A stretch of 64,000 nt of DNA, from the NCBI RefSeq assembly GCF_002879855.1, contig NZ_PNYB01000015.1, positions 62,001 through 126,000 on the forward strand. The letters are read 5' to 3'. The DNA is from Trinickia soli. Its GTDB lineage: Bacteria; Pseudomonadota; Gammaproteobacteria; Burkholderiales; Burkholderiaceae. The notes under the pieces are model-generated. The model saw only the letters and a list, made by a program, of their open reading frames with translations, did no database searches and had not been told where the DNA came from. Shown here piece after piece: positions 1-8,535 of the stretch (position 1 is its first letter; each line of letters begins with the position of its first letter). Position numbers and translations under genes: made by a program.

Positions 1-62
1 GCAAGCATCGAAGCGCGCGTACCTACCTGTCCACGCCAGCGGCGATTCGCCTGCGCACGGGC

Positions 63-785
63 TTACCGTCCGCTCCCAATGGCGATCCATTCGTCGATGG
101 TCGTTGCATCGAGCGCCTCGACCGCACCGTCGAAAACGATACGCCCGTGCCCCATCACCGCGATACGGTCGGCCAGGCGCTGCGCCATCGTCAGCCGTTG
201 TTCGATCAGGAGCACCGCGCCACCCTGCTCGCACAGCGACTGCAAGCATGCCTCGACAGCCGCGACAGCCTGCGGCGCAAGCCCTTCGGTCGGCTCGTCG
301 ACCACCACGAGGCGCGGCTCGCCCAAGAGCGCACGCGCCAGCACGAGCATTTGCTGCTCACCGCCCGAGAGGACGCCGGCGCTCGTTGCACGCCGCTGCG
401 CAAGCAGCGGAAACCAATCGAATGTCTCGTCGATCCGGCGCTTCATCGCACGGCCAGTTGCGCGCTGTCCCGGCTTGATGCCGAGCCGCAGGTTTTCTTC
501 GACGGAAAGCGTTGGAAACACTTCGCGTTGCTCGGCGACATAGCCGATTCCGCGGCGCGCAATCTCGAACGTGGGCAGCCCGACGATTTCTTCGCCGGCG
601 AAAACGATCGAACCCGCTCGGCGAACGAGGCCGACGAGCGCCTTCGCAAACGTCGAACGCCCCGAACCATTGCGCCCGCACAACAGGACCAGCTCGCCCG
701 CCTCGATGCGCAGATCCACGCCGTGCAGCACCTGCGCCTCGCCGTACCACGCGCAGACGGAGCCCACTTCGAGCAATACCGTCAT
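63..785 (-). CDS. livF: LivF-type ABC transporter ATP-binding protein
   Basis: ATPase subunit of a branched-chain amino acid / amide-type ABC importer, 240 residues, the usual LivF length. The signature LSGGEQQ and a Walker B ending in VVVDEPTEGL are intact, and a D-loop and H-region follow. The Walker A reads GRNGSGRST (residues 37-45), so the normally invariant lysine is arginine (R43, codon at 657-659). The ATG overlaps the stop of the upstream livG-like gene in an ATGA arrangement, which fixes the start and indicates translational coupling. It is the last gene of the operon running from 4259 leftwards. The substrate is unknown because no periplasmic binding protein lies in the window. The family is certain; the activity of this nucleotide site is less so. 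Confidence 0.93.
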   Translation of the reverse strand: MTVLLEVGSVCAWYGEAQVLHGVDLRIEAGELVLLCGRNGSGRSTFAKALVGLVRRAGSIVFAGEEIVGLPTFEIARRGIGYVAEQREVFPTLSVEENLRLGIKPGQRATGRAMKRRIDETFDWFPLLAQRRATSAGVLSGGEQQMLVLARALLGEPRLVVVDEPTEGLAPQAVAAVEACLQSLCEQGGAVLLIEQRLTMAQRLADRIAVMGHGRIVFDGAVEALDATTIDEWIAIGSGR

Positions 786-1597
786 GGCGCCGTCCTGCCA
801 GGATCGCGGGGCGGGCCCGGAGGCACGCCCAGGTACGCCTCGCGCACGCGTTCGTCGGCGGCGACCTCCGCGGCGGCGCCGGTCGCGACGATGCGGCCTT
901 GAACCAATACCGAGACGCGATCGGCGAGCGCAAATACGGCGTCCATGTCGTGTTCGATGACGAGCAGCGTCTTGTCTGCCATCACGGCACGCATCCACTC
1001 GATCGTACGCGCAGCCTCGTCGCGGTTCATTCCGGCTGTCGGCTCGTCGAGCAGCAGCACGCGCGCGCCGCCCGCCAGCGCAACGCCGAGGTCGAGCCTG
1101 CGCTGGGCGCCGTATTCGAGGGTCCCGGCCGGCTGATGCGCCGCAGGTTCGAGCGCGAGATCGACGAGCACGCGCTCGGCTTGGTCTTCGATCGCGCGCG
1201 AGCGCCGCCACCACAGCGCCCACTTCGAAAGCAGCCCCGGGACGCCGTGCGCGCTCTGCGTCGCAACGACGCCACACCACGCTGCACACCGCAGATTCTC
1301 GAGCACAGTCAAGCGCGCAAAGACGCGCGTCGTCTGAAAGCTGCGCCCCAGTCCCGCGCGGGCGAGGCGATGGGGGCTGCGCCTCGTCACGTCGACGCCA
1401 TCGAGCCAGACCGTACCCCGATCGGGCCGCAACGCGCCGCCGATGACGTTGAACAAGGTCGACTTCCCCGCACCGTTGGGACCGATCAGCGCATGACGCT
1501 CGCCCGCCCTGACCGACAGATCGACACCGTCCAGCACACGCGCAGCGCCGAAGCGCCGGGCGACGCCTTCGAGTTTGAGCGCAACGGGGGCCGTCAT
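782..1597 (-). CDS. livG: LivG-type ABC transporter ATP-binding protein
   Basis: Second ATPase subunit of the branched-chain amino acid / amide-type importer, 271 residues. The Walker A GPNGAGKST is canonical, and the Walker B LLLDEPTAGM is followed by the C-terminal helix typical of LivG (BCA_ABC_TP_C). The signature is altered: LEYGAQRRLDLGVAL replaces the usual LSYGEQR-type motif, so the first glycine-rich part is only partly conserved. Its start overlaps the end of the livM-like gene by four bases (ATGA), and its own stop overlaps the livF start. This subunit carries the classic Walker lysine that LivF lacks, so it may provide most of the ATP hydrolysis in the pair; that is inference. Confidence 0.93.
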   Translation of the reverse strand: MTAPVALKLEGVARRFGAARVLDGVDLSVRAGERHALIGPNGAGKSTLFNVIGGALRPDRGTVWLDGVDVTRRSPHRLARAGLGRSFQTTRVFARLTVLENLRCAAWCGVVATQSAHGVPGLLSKWALWWRRSRAIEDQAERVLVDLALEPAAHQPAGTLEYGAQRRLDLGVALAGGARVLLLDEPTAGMNRDEAARTIEWMRAVMADKTLLVIEHDMDAVFALADRVSVLVQGRIVATGAAAEVAADERVREAYLGVPPGPPRDPGRTAP

Positions 1598-2871
1598 CGT
1601 GGCGCTCCCTGGCGGGCTCTGATGGACGTGGCCACCCACCTCGCCATCGCAAACCGAGCCGCACCGCCAACGGCGACGAGCGCGCCGAGCATCCACCATG
1701 TCATCGCCGCGCTCAAATCGAAGACGAAGGAGCCCACGCGCCAAACGCCGCCGGCATCGGCGGCGAACCGGCGCGCATAGAGCGACTCGACCGCCACAAC
1801 GAGCGCGGCAAGCCAACTCGCAGTCGCGACGCCGCCCAGCGCATACGCCACGCCGGCCACCCGTACGCCGTTGTGTGCGAAACGCGAACGAAGGGCTCGC
1901 CACCACCCTGCGATGCCATCGGGCGATCGCAAGACGACGGCGATGAACAGCAACCCGAGATAAATGGGCCATGCACGCGTCACACCGGCCATGGCGACAC
2001 TAAGCCCGGTCAACACGAGCGCCCCGACCGCTGGCCCGAAAAACGCCGACGAGCCGCCAATCACGGTCGCGATCAATACAGCGCCCGAGCGCGCCATCGC
2101 CACGCTTTCGGAAGAAGCCAATTCGACGTCGATGAGCGTCAGCGTACCGGCGATACCCGCGAAGAAAGCGGCGAAGACGAACATCGCCAGACGAACGCGA
2201 CGTGGATCGATGCCGAGCGCGTCGACGCGCATCGCGTTGTCCCGCACCGCATTGGCGAGCCGCGCGAGCGGTGTGCGCGTAAGCGCGAACATTGCCACAA
2301 CCGACAATGCCGTCCACGTCGCAATCACCACGTACGCTTCGCGCGACGAACCAAAGGTCCAGCTACCCCACGCCGGCCCGCTGCCGCGATCGATCGCGAC
2401 ACCGGCCGCACCGCCGAAACCTTCGGGCAACGTCCAAACGGCAGCTGCGACCAGTTCCCCGATGCCGAGCGTGATCATCGCGAACGCGGTGCCGGCGCGG
2501 CGCGTCGCGATCGCGCCGAACAGCGCGCCGAACCCTGCACCGGCCACCCCGCCCACGAACGGCAACCACGGCAACGCCACGACGCCGCGATCGAAGCAGT
2601 GTGCCGCCGCGAATGCGCCGAGCCCCGCATACGCCGCGTGGCCGAATGACAGCAGCCCCGTCTCGCCGAGCAGCAGGTTATAAGAAAGCGCGAATACGAT
2701 CATGGCCGCAGCTTGCGCGAGATAAGCGAACATCCAGCTGTCATTCACCATGGCGATAGGCGCCGCGAGCAGCAACGCGCCGATGATCCACGGCGCGCTT
2801 GCGCCAAGCCGGCGGCCAGGGGCATCGCGGTGGCGCATCGGCGCTTCTTTCGTTTCCTTCGCGTCAAGCAT
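1594..2871 (-). CDS. livM: LivM-type ABC transporter permease with C-terminal extension
   Basis: Inner-membrane permease of the same importer, 425 residues, longer than the roughly 320-350 common for LivM. The core shows typical family segments: LLGETGLLSFGHAAYAGLGA near residue 70, then ALGIDPRRVRLAMFVFAAFFAG, and GPAVGALVLTGL. After SPDGIAGWW, where many relatives end, about 110 residues follow with two further hydrophobic segments (starting VAGVAYALGGVATASW and AAMTWWMLGALVAV). I use the ATG at 2871, which overlaps the livH stop by eight bases; an alternative ATG lies at 2838. The family is clear; the role of the extra membrane segments is unknown. Confidence 0.9.
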   Translation of the reverse strand: MLDAKETKEAPMRHRDAPGRRLGASAPWIIGALLLAAPIAMVNDSWMFAYLAQAAAMIVFALSYNLLLGETGLLSFGHAAYAGLGAFAAAHCFDRGVVALPWLPFVGGVAGAGFGALFGAIATRRAGTAFAMITLGIGELVAAAVWTLPEGFGGAAGVAIDRGSGPAWGSWTFGSSREAYVVIATWTALSVVAMFALTRTPLARLANAVRDNAMRVDALGIDPRRVRLAMFVFAAFFAGIAGTLTLIDVELASSESVAMARSGAVLIATVIGGSSAFFGPAVGALVLTGLSVAMAGVTRAWPIYLGLLFIAVVLRSPDGIAGWWRALRSRFAHNGVRVAGVAYALGGVATASWLAALVVAVESLYARRFAADAGGVWRVGSFVFDLSAAMTWWMLGALVAVGGAARFAMARWVATSIRARQGAPR

Positions 2872-3802
2872 CGTCTTCGCGCCGTCCGAAGAGTCCACGC
2901 GGACGGCAAGCCAGCATGGCGACAAGCAGCGCGTACGGAAGCAGCGGCGCGATTTGCGCCACCGCAAGCGTCGCCCAGGCGGGCGGCAGTTGCAGGCCCA
3001 CCATCTTAAACAGCGCCCCGAGAGAAGCGGCGCTGCCCACGGCCCACGTTTGAACGCAGCCGATCAGCAGCGACGCCGCAAACGCACCGCCGAGCGAGCC
3101 CAGGCCGCCCACGATGACGACGACGAAGACGATCGAACCCACCGCCTCGGCCATGCCCGGCTCGACAACGGCGAGCGGCGCGCCGATCACGCCGGCCAGC
3201 GCGGCCAGCGCGGTGCCGACCGCAAAGACGAGCGTGCCGATGCGTGCAACGTCGTGACCGAGCGCCTCGACGGCGCGCGCATGCGTCAGCGCCGCACGTA
3301 GCACGAGGCCCGTGCGCGACGTGCGCAGCAGCGCATACAACGCGGCGAGGGTGCCGAGCGATACGCACATCATGAACGCACGATAGCGCGAGAACGACGT
3401 CTCGCCCCATCTGACGAGCGGCCCGTCGAGCAGCGCCGGCAGCGCGACCGAGACGCTGCCGAGGCCCCACACGAGCTTGACGACTTCGGCGAGCAGATAG
3501 GCGAGTCCGAACGTGAGCAGCAACTCGTGCAAAGGACCATTGACGCGGGCGCGGCGCAACAACGTGCGTTCGAGCGCAGCGCCGATGACCCCGACGACGA
3601 CCGGCGCACAGACGAGCGCCACCGCGAAGCCGGCATGCGTGGCGACGCTGTAGCCGAGATAGGCGCCGAGCATGTAGAAGCTCGCATGCGCGAAGTTGAG
3701 CACGCCGAGCATGCTGAAGATGAGCGTGAGCCCTGCCGACAACATGAACAGCAGCAAGCCGTAGCTGAGGCCATTCAGCGTGGCGACGGCGAATGCCTGC
3801 AC
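2864..3802 (-). CDS. livH: LivH-type ABC transporter permease
   Basis: Inner-membrane permease partner of LivM, 312 residues. Family features are the N-terminal GLSYGLLLFMLSAGLTLIFSMLGVLNFAHAS region, the EXXLLR-type coupling region (ALERTLLRRARVNGPLHELLLTFGLAYLL) and the final GLQLPPAW to LLPYALLVAMLACRPRGLFG tail. No ATG suits the start. I choose the GTG at 3802 (VQAFAVATLNG), one base after the thioesterase TAA, with an AGAAGG ribosome site a little upstream. This tight junction puts livH in the same transcript as the thioesterase gene. Confidence 0.9.
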   Translation of the reverse strand: MQAFAVATLNGLSYGLLLFMLSAGLTLIFSMLGVLNFAHASFYMLGAYLGYSVATHAGFAVALVCAPVVVGVIGAALERTLLRRARVNGPLHELLLTFGLAYLLAEVVKLVWGLGSVSVALPALLDGPLVRWGETSFSRYRAFMMCVSLGTLAALYALLRTSRTGLVLRAALTHARAVEALGHDVARIGTLVFAVGTALAALAGVIGAPLAVVEPGMAEAVGSIVFVVVIVGGLGSLGGAFAASLLIGCVQTWAVGSAASLGALFKMVGLQLPPAWATLAVAQIAPLLPYALLVAMLACRPRGLFGRREDDA

Positions 3803-3803
3803 G

Positions 3804-4259
3804 TTAATCGCGCCCTTCTTGCGCCGCGGCAACGAGCGGCGCGAGTGCCAGGCGCAACGGCTGAGGCAGTCCGGCGGGACGGCGCGTCGCCCGATCGACG
3901 TAGACATGCACGAAGTGACCTTGTGCCGCGGCTTGCTCGCTGCCTTCCCTGAACAGCCCGACTTCGTATCGCACGCTCGATGCACCCAACCGGGCCACGC
4001 GCAACCCCGCTTCCACGCGCTCGGGAAACACGAGCGGCGAAAAGTAATTGCACTGCGTCTCGACCACGAGCCCGATCGTCGCACCTTGCTCGAAGTCGAG
4101 CACGCCTGCACGAATCAGATACTCGTTGACTACCGTGTCGAAGTAACTGTAGTAGACGACGTTGTTGACGTGCCCATACACGTCGTTGTCCATCCAGCGT
4201 GTCGTGATCGGCAGAAAGTGACGATAGGCGTCGCGCGAAGCCGGCGTGGGTTTGCTCAT
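3804..4259 (-). CDS. 4HBT-fold acyl-CoA thioesterase
   Basis: Hot-dog fold thioesterase of the 4-hydroxybenzoyl-CoA thioesterase / YbgC class, 151 residues, probably hydrolysing an acyl- or aroyl-CoA in the cytoplasm. The hallmark is the active-site segment with the catalytic aspartate, [19 protein letters not shown], near residue 25, followed by a strand ending [14 protein letters not shown]. It is the first gene of the livHMGF-like operon, with one base between its TAA and the livH GTG. This context suggests, as inference only, that the transporter imports an acid later activated to a CoA ester. The start is the ATG at 4259; a TTG nine bases upstream is possible but has no better ribosome site. 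Confidence 0.88.
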   Translation of the reverse strand: MSKPTPASRDAYRHFLPITTRWMDNDVYGHVNNVVYYSYFDTVVNEYLIRAGVLDFEQGATIGLVVETQCNYFSPLVFPERVEAGLRVARLGASSVRYEVGLFREGSEQAAAQGHFVHVYVDRATRRPAGLPQPLRLALAPLVAAAQEGRD

Positions 4260-4335
4260 GGTGCGCAATCCGAAGACGAAGGTGAGAACGATGTGGCAGA
4301 ACGAAGCGCGCCGTTTCGATCCGAAGAACCGGGCC

Positions 4336-4375
4336 GGCTGGCTGTCCCGCTCATTGGCCCGCTCATTGTCCCGGC
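4336..4375 (-). repeat. 12-bp tandem repeat duplicating a stop codon
   Basis: Reading the minus strand across the 3' end of the NUDIX gene, the units GGACAATGAGCG, GGCCAATGAGCG and GGACAGCCAGCC follow each other with a 12-bp period. The first two units each contain the in-frame TGA, so the stop of the gene is duplicated 12 bases later. The unit resembles the 12-bp repeat at 16673-16816 (GGCAATGAAGCG). Confidence 0.6.
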
Positions 4376-4893
4376 TTCTCGACGAACTCGAACGGCAGCG
4401 CCCGGCGGCGCATCCAATCGGCGAGCGCCAGCCCCGTAGCCGCGCGCCAGGGCCGCAGCCTGGCCGGTTCGACGAGACGATACTCGAGCAGCTCGGGCGA
4501 GAGCGAAATCTCGCCTTCTGCCTTGACGTGATAGGCGATGATGAGCTCGTTCTTGCGGATGAAATCGTACACGCCGACCAGTTCGGTTTCGCGCACGTAC
4601 AGCGACGTCTCCTCGAGCACTTCGCGCGCGATGCCGGCCTCGGGCGTTTCGCCCTGCTCCAGGAAACCCGTGATCAACGCGAAGACGCCTTCGGCCCATG
4701 CGGCGTTGCGCGCGAGCAGAATCTTGCCCTCGTATTCGACGATGGCAGCGACGACGGGCAACGGATTGTTCCAATGGACGTAGCCGCAGGCGTCGTCGGG
4801 ACAGACGCGGCGCAGCCGGCCGCCTTCCGCGGCCGCATCGGCCCGCTCGACGAGCGCGCTCGCGCAGCGCGGACAAAATCGGTAGTCGCTCAT
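4363..4893 (-). CDS. NUDIX hydrolase with zinc ribbon
   Basis: NUDIX phosphohydrolase, 176 residues, resembling the NADH pyrophosphatase (NudC-like) or short zinc-ribbon NUDIX families. An N-terminal zinc-binding motif is formed by CPRC (residues 8-11) and a second Cys pair around CPDDAC. The NUDIX box is complete: G(F)[19 protein letters not shown], matching GX5EX7REUXEEXGU except that threonine replaces the glycine before the last hydrophobic residue. It sits alone, about 100 bases upstream of the thioesterase, in the same direction. The start ATG at 4893 begins [10 protein letters not shown]. The substrate is not determinable from sequence. Confidence 0.9.
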   Translation of the reverse strand: MSDYRFCPRCASALVERADAAAEGGRLRRVCPDDACGYVHWNNPLPVVAAIVEYEGKILLARNAAWAEGVFALITGFLEQGETPEAGIAREVLEETSLYVRETELVGVYDFIRKNELIIAYHVKAEGEISLSPELLEYRLVEPARLRPWRAATGLALADWMRRRALPFEFVEKPGQ

Positions 4894-4976
4894 GGGTCAG
4901 AAAGAATGCGGGCAAGCGGCGCCCGATGGCCGAAACGCGCTAATTCTAGCGGCTTTGCGTCGGCCCGTGCCCCGGC

Positions 4977-6242
4977 TCAATCATCGACCGCGCGCGACTT
5001 GACCGCCAGCACGACGAGCCCCACCGCCCCCACGAGGAGCACGAACGCTGCGAGCCACAACGCCGGCGCGAACGAACCGACGCGTGCGGCGATCGGCGCG
5101 GCCACGAGCGGTCCGGCAATCTGACCGACCCCGTATGCAGCCGTCGCATAGCCCATCAGGCCGGCGGCGTGATCGCCATGCAGCCGCCGCGCCTCGCGCA
5201 TCGCAAACAGCGTGATGGCCGTGAACGGCAAGCCGATCAAAACGCTGCCGACGGCAAAGCCCGCGGCCGTCGGGAAGACGATGCCAAGCGAGATGCCGAC
5301 AGCTTGCACGATGTAGCAGCCGGCGAGCAGCAGGCGGTTGTCCCACTGCGCGGGCAGGCGTGCGGCAAGCAGCGAACCGGGGATCAGCGCAGCGCCGAAC
5401 ATCGGCCAAAAGAGATCGGGCCAGCTCGACCCGGGCAACGCATGACGGGCGATGACGGGCAGAAACGTGGCCGTGATGATGTAGCCGAAGCCCGGCATAC
5501 CGTACAGCACGACCAGCCAGATGCCTTGCAGACGGCGCTCGGCCGCGCTCATCGGGGCCGCTGCGCCCGGTACCTGCGGGGAGCGGGAGGCTGGGTGGGC
5601 GCCGGCTGCCTTGGGCGCCGCAGCCGCGGCGCTTGCGGCGCCGCTCGCGCGCGCGAAGGTACGCCAGACGAAGGCCGTCGAGACAGCGCAAAGCGCCCCG
5701 AACAAGAGCCAGCCGAACGCGGGGCCCTGCCGCGCCGCCGCGCTGACCATGAGCCCGGTGACAACAATGCCGATACCGGGCCCGGTATAGATCACGCCAC
5801 CCCACGCCGGGGCGCCGAGCCGCGTCAGCCGCGCAAGCCCCCATTGCGACGCGAACACGAATGTCCACGCACTGACGACGCCCGCGACGAAGCGAACGAC
5901 CACCCACACAGGAAAACGGGTCGTCAGTCCCATCGCCAGCGTCAGGACGACGGTGACGACGAGCCCGGCACGCACCATCCGCGAGTGCTCGATCGGCACA
6001 AACGCGCAGGTCAGCGCACCGATGAAGTACCCGGCGTAATTGGCCGAAGCGAGCAGGCCCCCTTCCCGCAAATCGAGCACCCCGACGCGCAGCATCAGCG
6101 GCAACAGCGGCGTAAAGGCGAAGCGGCCGACGCCGAGCGCGACGGCCAACGCGATCATGCAGGCGATCGCAACGCGTGCGGCGCTGGCGGCCTCCGCACT
6201 CGGGCGAAAAGCGGCGCCATGCATGGAATCGGAGCGGGCCAT
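4977..6242 (-). CDS. MFS transporter, YbfB/YjiJ family
   Basis: Inner-membrane major facilitator of about 12 membrane helices, 421 residues. The first helix reads IALAVALGVGRFAFTPLLPLM, the signature region of the YbfB/YjiJ family, followed by ASANYAGYFIGAL. A charged alanine-rich loop near residues 195-220 separates the two halves, and the second half begins ... LVVLYGMPGFGYIITATFLP. It is divergently transcribed from a LysR-type gene whose product is its likely regulator, a common arrangement for this family. Substrate unknown; export of an amino acid or small aromatic compound is only a guess. The ATG at 6242 gives a charged N-terminus before helix 1. Confidence 0.9.
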   Translation of the reverse strand: MARSDSMHGAAFRPSAEAASAARVAIACMIALAVALGVGRFAFTPLLPLMLRVGVLDLREGGLLASANYAGYFIGALTCAFVPIEHSRMVRAGLVVTVVLTLAMGLTTRFPVWVVVRFVAGVVSAWTFVFASQWGLARLTRLGAPAWGGVIYTGPGIGIVVTGLMVSAAARQGPAFGWLLFGALCAVSTAFVWRTFARASGAASAAAAAPKAAGAHPASRSPQVPGAAAPMSAAERRLQGIWLVVLYGMPGFGYIITATFLPVIARHALPGSSWPDLFWPMFGAALIPGSLLAARLPAQWDNRLLLAGCYIVQAVGISLGIVFPTAAGFAVGSVLIGLPFTAITLFAMREARRLHGDHAAGLMGYATAAYGVGQIAGPLVAAPIAARVGSFAPALWLAAFVLLVGAVGLVVLAVKSRAVDD

Positions 6243-6264
6243 CGAGAAATCCTCACTGCTTTCG

Positions 6265-6300
6265 GTTGAAGTTCGAGTCGAAGTCGAAGTCGAGGCTGAA
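6265..6300 (+). repeat. Hexanucleotide micro-repeat in a divergent promoter region
   Basis: Six units of six bases related to TCGAAG lie between the divergent MFS and lysR genes (TTGAAG, TTCGAG, TCGAAG, TCGAAG, TCGAGG, CTGAAG). They fall within the 5' leader of the MFS gene, 23 to 58 bases from its ATG. The run is imperfect and short. It could influence translation or simply be slippage; no function is claimed. Confidence 0.5.
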
Positions 6301-6497
6301 GCGCAAGCCAGGCCTTAAGGGCTGACGATTGCCGGTGAGCCGACAAGCGACGGAGCACGCGCAATGCCGCGCCGGCAGACCATGCCATCAACCCTACCTG
6401 AAACAGCATCCGCTCTTCGACCACACCCGATAGTAGCTTGCTGCAAGAATCAAGGAAAATGAATAATATGGATTCAATCTATCTCCCGGAGAGAATC

Positions 6498-7448
6498 ATG
6501 GATCTGGCCGCGCTGACGATTTTCCGCGCTGTCGTGCGCGAAAACGGCGTGACGCGCGCCGCCCAAAAGCTCAATCGCGTGCAGTCGAATGTGACGATGC
6601 GGATCAAGCAGTTGGAACAGCAGCTTGGCGTGGAATTGTTCGCGCGCGACGGCCGGCGCCTCGTGCTGACGCCGGCCGGTCGCGCGTTGCTGCCCTACGC
6701 GGAACGTTTGCTGGCGCTTGCCGACGAAGCCCGCCATGCCGTGCGCGAGGATCGTCCGCGCGGCCGCCTCGCACTGGGTGCGATGGAAAGCGCGGCGGCG
6801 AGCCGCCTGCCGCGCGTGCTGGCCGCCTATCACCAGCGATGGCCCGAGGTCGAACTCGAACTGAGCACGGGTACGACGGGCTGTCTGATCGATCGCGTCC
6901 GCGAATTCGAAATCGACGCGGCGCTTGTCGCCAAGCCGCCAGACGCATCGGCGCTGACCGATGCGTTCGATTGCGTACCGATTTTCAGCGAGGAGCTGGT
7001 GATGGTGACCCCGCGCGGCCACCGCGCGATCCGTGCCGCCAACGATGTCGCGCTCTCGACGCTCGTTGCGTTCGAACGCGGTTGCGCCTACCGAAGTTAC
7101 ATCGAGCGCTGGTATGCCGAGCACGACATCAGGCCCGCGCGCGTGCTCGAACTAGGCTCGTACCATGCCATCGTGGCTTGCGTGGCGGCGGGCGCGGGCG
7201 TCGCGGTCGCGCCGCGGTCGGTGTTGGAGTTGCTGCCGGGCGGGGCGCAAGAGGTTGCCGTTCATCCGCTCGGCGCACTGGGGATCGTGCCCACGCTGTT
7301 GATTTGGCGACACGGACACTACTGCGCGGCGCTCGATGCGTTGCGCGAGGCGCTGCTCGAATCTGCGGCTGCGCAGGACCCGCCAGCCGAGCCGCTCGCC
7401 CCTTTTCTTCGGGAGGAGCGCCCCGGCACGCCATTGACGACACGCTAA
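6498..7448 (+). CDS. LysR-type transcriptional regulator
   Basis: DNA-binding regulator of 316 residues. The N-terminal winged helix-turn-helix is typical: MDLAALTIFRAVVRENGVTRAAQKL followed by SNVTMRIKQLEQQLGVELFARDGRRLVLTPAGRALL. A periplasmic-binding-like effector domain follows from about residue 90. The ATG at 6498 is chosen because a CCGGAGAGA ribosome site ends four bases before it; ATGs further upstream (from 6459) lack this. It is divergent from the YbfB/YjiJ transporter and probably controls it and itself. It ends 13 bases from the convergent cheY-like gene. The inducer is unknown. Confidence 0.92.
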   Translation: MDLAALTIFRAVVRENGVTRAAQKLNRVQSNVTMRIKQLEQQLGVELFARDGRRLVLTPAGRALLPYAERLLALADEARHAVREDRPRGRLALGAMESAAASRLPRVLAAYHQRWPEVELELSTGTTGCLIDRVREFEIDAALVAKPPDASALTDAFDCVPIFSEELVMVTPRGHRAIRAANDVALSTLVAFERGCAYRSYIERWYAEHDIRPARVLELGSYHAIVACVAAGAGVAVAPRSVLELLPGGAQEVAVHPLGALGIVPTLLIWRHGHYCAALDALREALLESAAAQDPPAEPLAPFLREERPGTPLTTR

Positions 7449-7461
7449 GCGCCTCGCCCGC

Positions 7462-7827
7462 TCAACCCGCGAGCTTCCTGAACGTTTCGAGCACCGCTTC
7501 GCCTTTGAACGGCTTGACGATCCAGCCCTTGACGCCGGCCGCTTTGCCGCGTTCTTTCATAGCCGGGCTGCTTTCGGTCGTCAGCATGATGACGTTGACC
7601 GCAGGATTCGCCAATTCGCCGCGGATCTTTTCGACCATCGTCAGCCCGTCCATATTGGGCATATTGACGTCGCTGATGACGAGTCGCACCCCCGGGTTCG
7701 TCTTCATCTTGGCCAGCCCGTCTTTGCCGTCGACGGCCGTGTCGACGTCCAGACCATTCTTGCGCAGGAAGCCTGCCACTTCATCACGGACGGTGCTTGA
7801 ATCGTCCACCACCAGAATCTTTGCCAT
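7462..7827 (-). CDS. cheY: Single-domain CheY-like response regulator
   Basis: Stand-alone receiver of 121 residues with no output domain. MAKILVVDDSSTVRDEV carries the acidic pair, ISDVNMPNMDG carries the phospho-acceptor aspartate, TTESS carries the conserved threonine/serine switch position, and GWIVKPF carries the conserved lysine. It is the last gene of a four-gene minus-strand operon with a CheX-like phosphatase, a short MCP-like protein and a CheA-like kinase. It should be the phosphorylated output of that kinase, presumably acting by protein interaction. The start is the ATG at 7827. Confidence 0.9.
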   Translation of the reverse strand: MAKILVVDDSSTVRDEVAGFLRKNGLDVDTAVDGKDGLAKMKTNPGVRLVISDVNMPNMDGLTMVEKIRGELANPAVNVIMLTTESSPAMKERGKAAGVKGWIVKPFKGEAVLETFRKLAG

Positions 7828-7944
7828 CTCTGACTCTCGCATTGATGTTGAAAGTTGGCCGCACACTCGGTCGCCGGCTTCGATCCCCGCGTCGACGTTT
7901 GCGGCCGCGCTGCAATCGAAGCAGGGTTGCGCAAGCGGCTGCCG

Positions 7945-8535
7945 CTAAAACAGCTCCAACTCGCCGGCGCTCTCATGGACCTGCGCCACCTGCGCAGCGA
8001 AGTCGAGCGGCTCGCGCGCACAGACGCATAACGTCGCGCGGAGCCGCGCGGCATACTCGACCGTGATGTCGTACGCGGCGACATGGTTGGGTTTGAGTTC
8101 GCTCAAATAGCTCATGCACTCGCTCGACAGCGTGTACGGCGTCGACATCCCGAGATGAGGGAAGTGCTCGACGAGTTGCTGATTGACGGCCCCGCAGCAG
8201 AGGTTGCCGATCTCCATCGCCGCCTCGCGCAACGTTCTATCCGTGGCCTGACCCTGGCTCGCGTAGTACGCGTGCGTCGCCTCATCGTCGGCGAACTGCA
8301 GTAGAAGCACCACGCGAAAGCCGATCGACGCGATCGTCAACACATGGACTTCGGCGCTCGGCCCATGCTCGTACCCGTGCCCGTGCTCGGGATTGCCGCC
8401 CACCTCGTCATCGTTGTGTCTGCGTACGACGATGGGCACGATGTCGCAGGCATGCGTCGGCTCCGTGGTCAACCGTGTGCGCGCCGCCTGAAAAAAGATG
8501 CGCTCGAAGCTGTCCTTCGCTGCCTGGCTGATCAC
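7945..8535 (-). CDS. CheX/CheC-like chemotaxis phosphatase
   Basis: A 196-residue protein whose central part matches the CheC/CheX phosphatase signature. REAAMEIGNLCCGAVNQQL provides the conserved E...N motif used to dephosphorylate CheY-P. A histidine/glycine-rich segment (NPEHGHGYEHGP, near residue 50) is an unusual insert. The start is a GTG that overlaps the stop of the preceding MCP-like gene (GTGA), so the two are translationally coupled. Its position just before cheY fits a CheY-P phosphatase. The exact subfamily is uncertain. Confidence 0.72.
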   Translation of the reverse strand: MISQAAKDSFERIFFQAARTRLTTEPTHACDIVPIVVRRHNDDEVGGNPEHGHGYEHGPSAEVHVLTIASIGFRVVLLLQFADDEATHAYYASQGQATDRTLREAAMEIGNLCCGAVNQQLVEHFPHLGMSTPYTLSSECMSYLSELKPNHVAAYDITVEYAARLRATLCVCAREPLDFAAQVAQVHESAGELELF

